Shown here in pieces: positions 5,706 to 5,922 of a stretch of DNA of 5,922 bases. Under the pieces are notes generated by a model. The model worked only from the letters and a program-made list of their open reading frames with translations. It was not told the DNA's origin and ran no database searches. A program made the position numbers and the translations under genes. Numbering within the stretch: the stretch's first letter is position 1; the number at the start of each line of letters is the position of its first letter. The DNA is from Bacteroidota bacterium (GTDB lineage: Bacteria > Bacteroidota > Ignavibacteria > UBA10030): the NCBI GenBank assembly GCA_003519375.1, contig DOWV01000382.1:6930-12851 (forward strand). Reading direction: 5' to 3'.

Positions 5706-5922
5706 CGACGAACGCACCCGATATTAAACAGGCCGGCCGGCCGGAATTAGGCGACAAGGAGTACATGCGGTTCAAACGTTTGAACCGGATACTGCACGTC
5801 GTCATGATTGTGAGCTTCATGAGCCTTGCTCTCACCGGTATGTCGCTGAAGTTCGCATACACCGGCTGGGCGGTGTTTCTTTCCCGGTTGTTTGGCGGGT
5901 TCGAATCGGCGGGGGGCATCCC
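5702..5922 (+). CDS. Cytochrome b subunit, FdnI/HydC-like (5' part, runs off the window)
   Basis: The frame from GTG 5702 stays open to the window edge (73 codons plus 2 bases) and is cut by the window, not by a stop. After a polar start, residues 22-50 read MRFKRLNRILHVV...SLALTGMSLKF. This matches the fused cytochrome's RMSVGERIQHATL...TLVLTGFALKY: a basic lead, R-I-x-H with a candidate heme-b histidine (His32), then a helix ending in LTG. The next stretch (WAVFLSRLFGG) corresponds to the loop before the second cytochrome b helix. No signal peptide or heme-c motif is present. The gene overlaps the 19-heme gene by 4 bases. Its product should be the quinone-reactive membrane subunit for that cytochrome, as in CbcB-type or FdnI-type proteins. 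The start could instead be ATG 5765. The remaining helices and heme ligands lie outside the window. Confidence 0.85.
   Translation, partial: MTTNAPDIKQAGRPELGDKEYMRFKRLNRILHVVMIVSFMSLALTGMSLKFAYTGWAVFLSRLFGGFESAGGI
5768..5787. repeat. Perfect 20-base palindrome at the start of the cytochrome b gene
   Basis: CGGTTCAAACGTTTGAACCG equals its own reverse complement. It begins immediately after the in-frame ATG at 5765 and the AAGGAG at 5756-5761. As RNA it could fold into an 8-bp stem with a 4-base loop. As DNA it could be a dimeric-protein operator. It also encodes the family-like RFKRLNR stretch, so coding constraint may explain part of it. Confidence 0.6.

Noticed and set aside
5731..5744. 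GGCC/CCGG short tandem repeat
   Set aside because: It is only 14 bases, in frame within the cytochrome b N-terminus (AGRPE), and has no supporting context.
5416..5919. Open frame of 167 codons on the minus strand over the cytochrome b start
   Set aside because: The + strand here has continuous recognisable coding for the 19-heme C-terminus and a cytochrome b. The minus frame is low in complexity and resembles no family I recognise.

Overview
The window reads as a bacterial respiratory locus that moves electrons across the inner membrane through very heme-rich cytochromes. All supported genes are on the + strand. Two small regulatory genes come first: a degenerate receiver-domain protein (about 318-755) and a DksA/TraR-type zinc-finger protein (813-1172). 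Three membrane-bound cytochrome genes follow. The first (1514-3700) encodes 13 c-type heme motifs fused to an FdnI/HydC-like diheme cytochrome b. The second (3708-5705) encodes 19 c-type heme motifs and a single C-terminal membrane helix. The third (5702 to the window end, truncated) is a separate cytochrome b that overlaps the 19-heme gene by 4 bases.

The fused and split proteins look like two versions of one machine. Both begin with the same five-heme spacing. Both end in a CH-G-H-D-I...TC-x2-CH pair followed by a membrane helix carrying a histidine. In the fused protein the cytochrome b continues in the same chain; in the split one it is the next gene. The closest functional model known to me is the bc-type inner-membrane quinol oxidoreductases of Geobacter: CbcL is a fused multiheme-c/diheme-b protein and CbcA/CbcB are separate subunits. 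These pass menaquinol electrons to periplasmic cytochromes for metal or electrode respiration. That assignment rests on architecture only.

Regulation is unusually legible. Each of the three non-coding stretches ahead of a gene start carries TGGCA-N6-TTG, the exact spacing of the sigma-54 -24/-12 promoter (285-299, 774-788, 1437-1451). A 7-bp-arm dyad lies about 93 bp upstream of the first predicted start site, where sigma-54 activators usually bind. The -12 base is not the preferred C in any of the three, so these are strong candidates rather than certainties. No AAA+ activator is encoded here.

Layout: 1-32, unassigned end of an upstream unit; 33-86, a strong rho-independent terminator; 87-317, intergenic with dyad and promoter; 318-1172, two-gene regulatory unit; 1173-1513, a 341-base intergenic region with no gene but several short dyads and a promoter; 1514-5922, cytochrome operon.

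Organism: the GC content looks moderate to moderately high. Ribosome sites are good for some genes and absent for the two big cytochromes. The heme motifs imply an anaerobic or facultative respirer. I lean towards the Ignavibacteriota/Bacteroidota side or the Desulfobacterota, but the sequence alone does not settle this.
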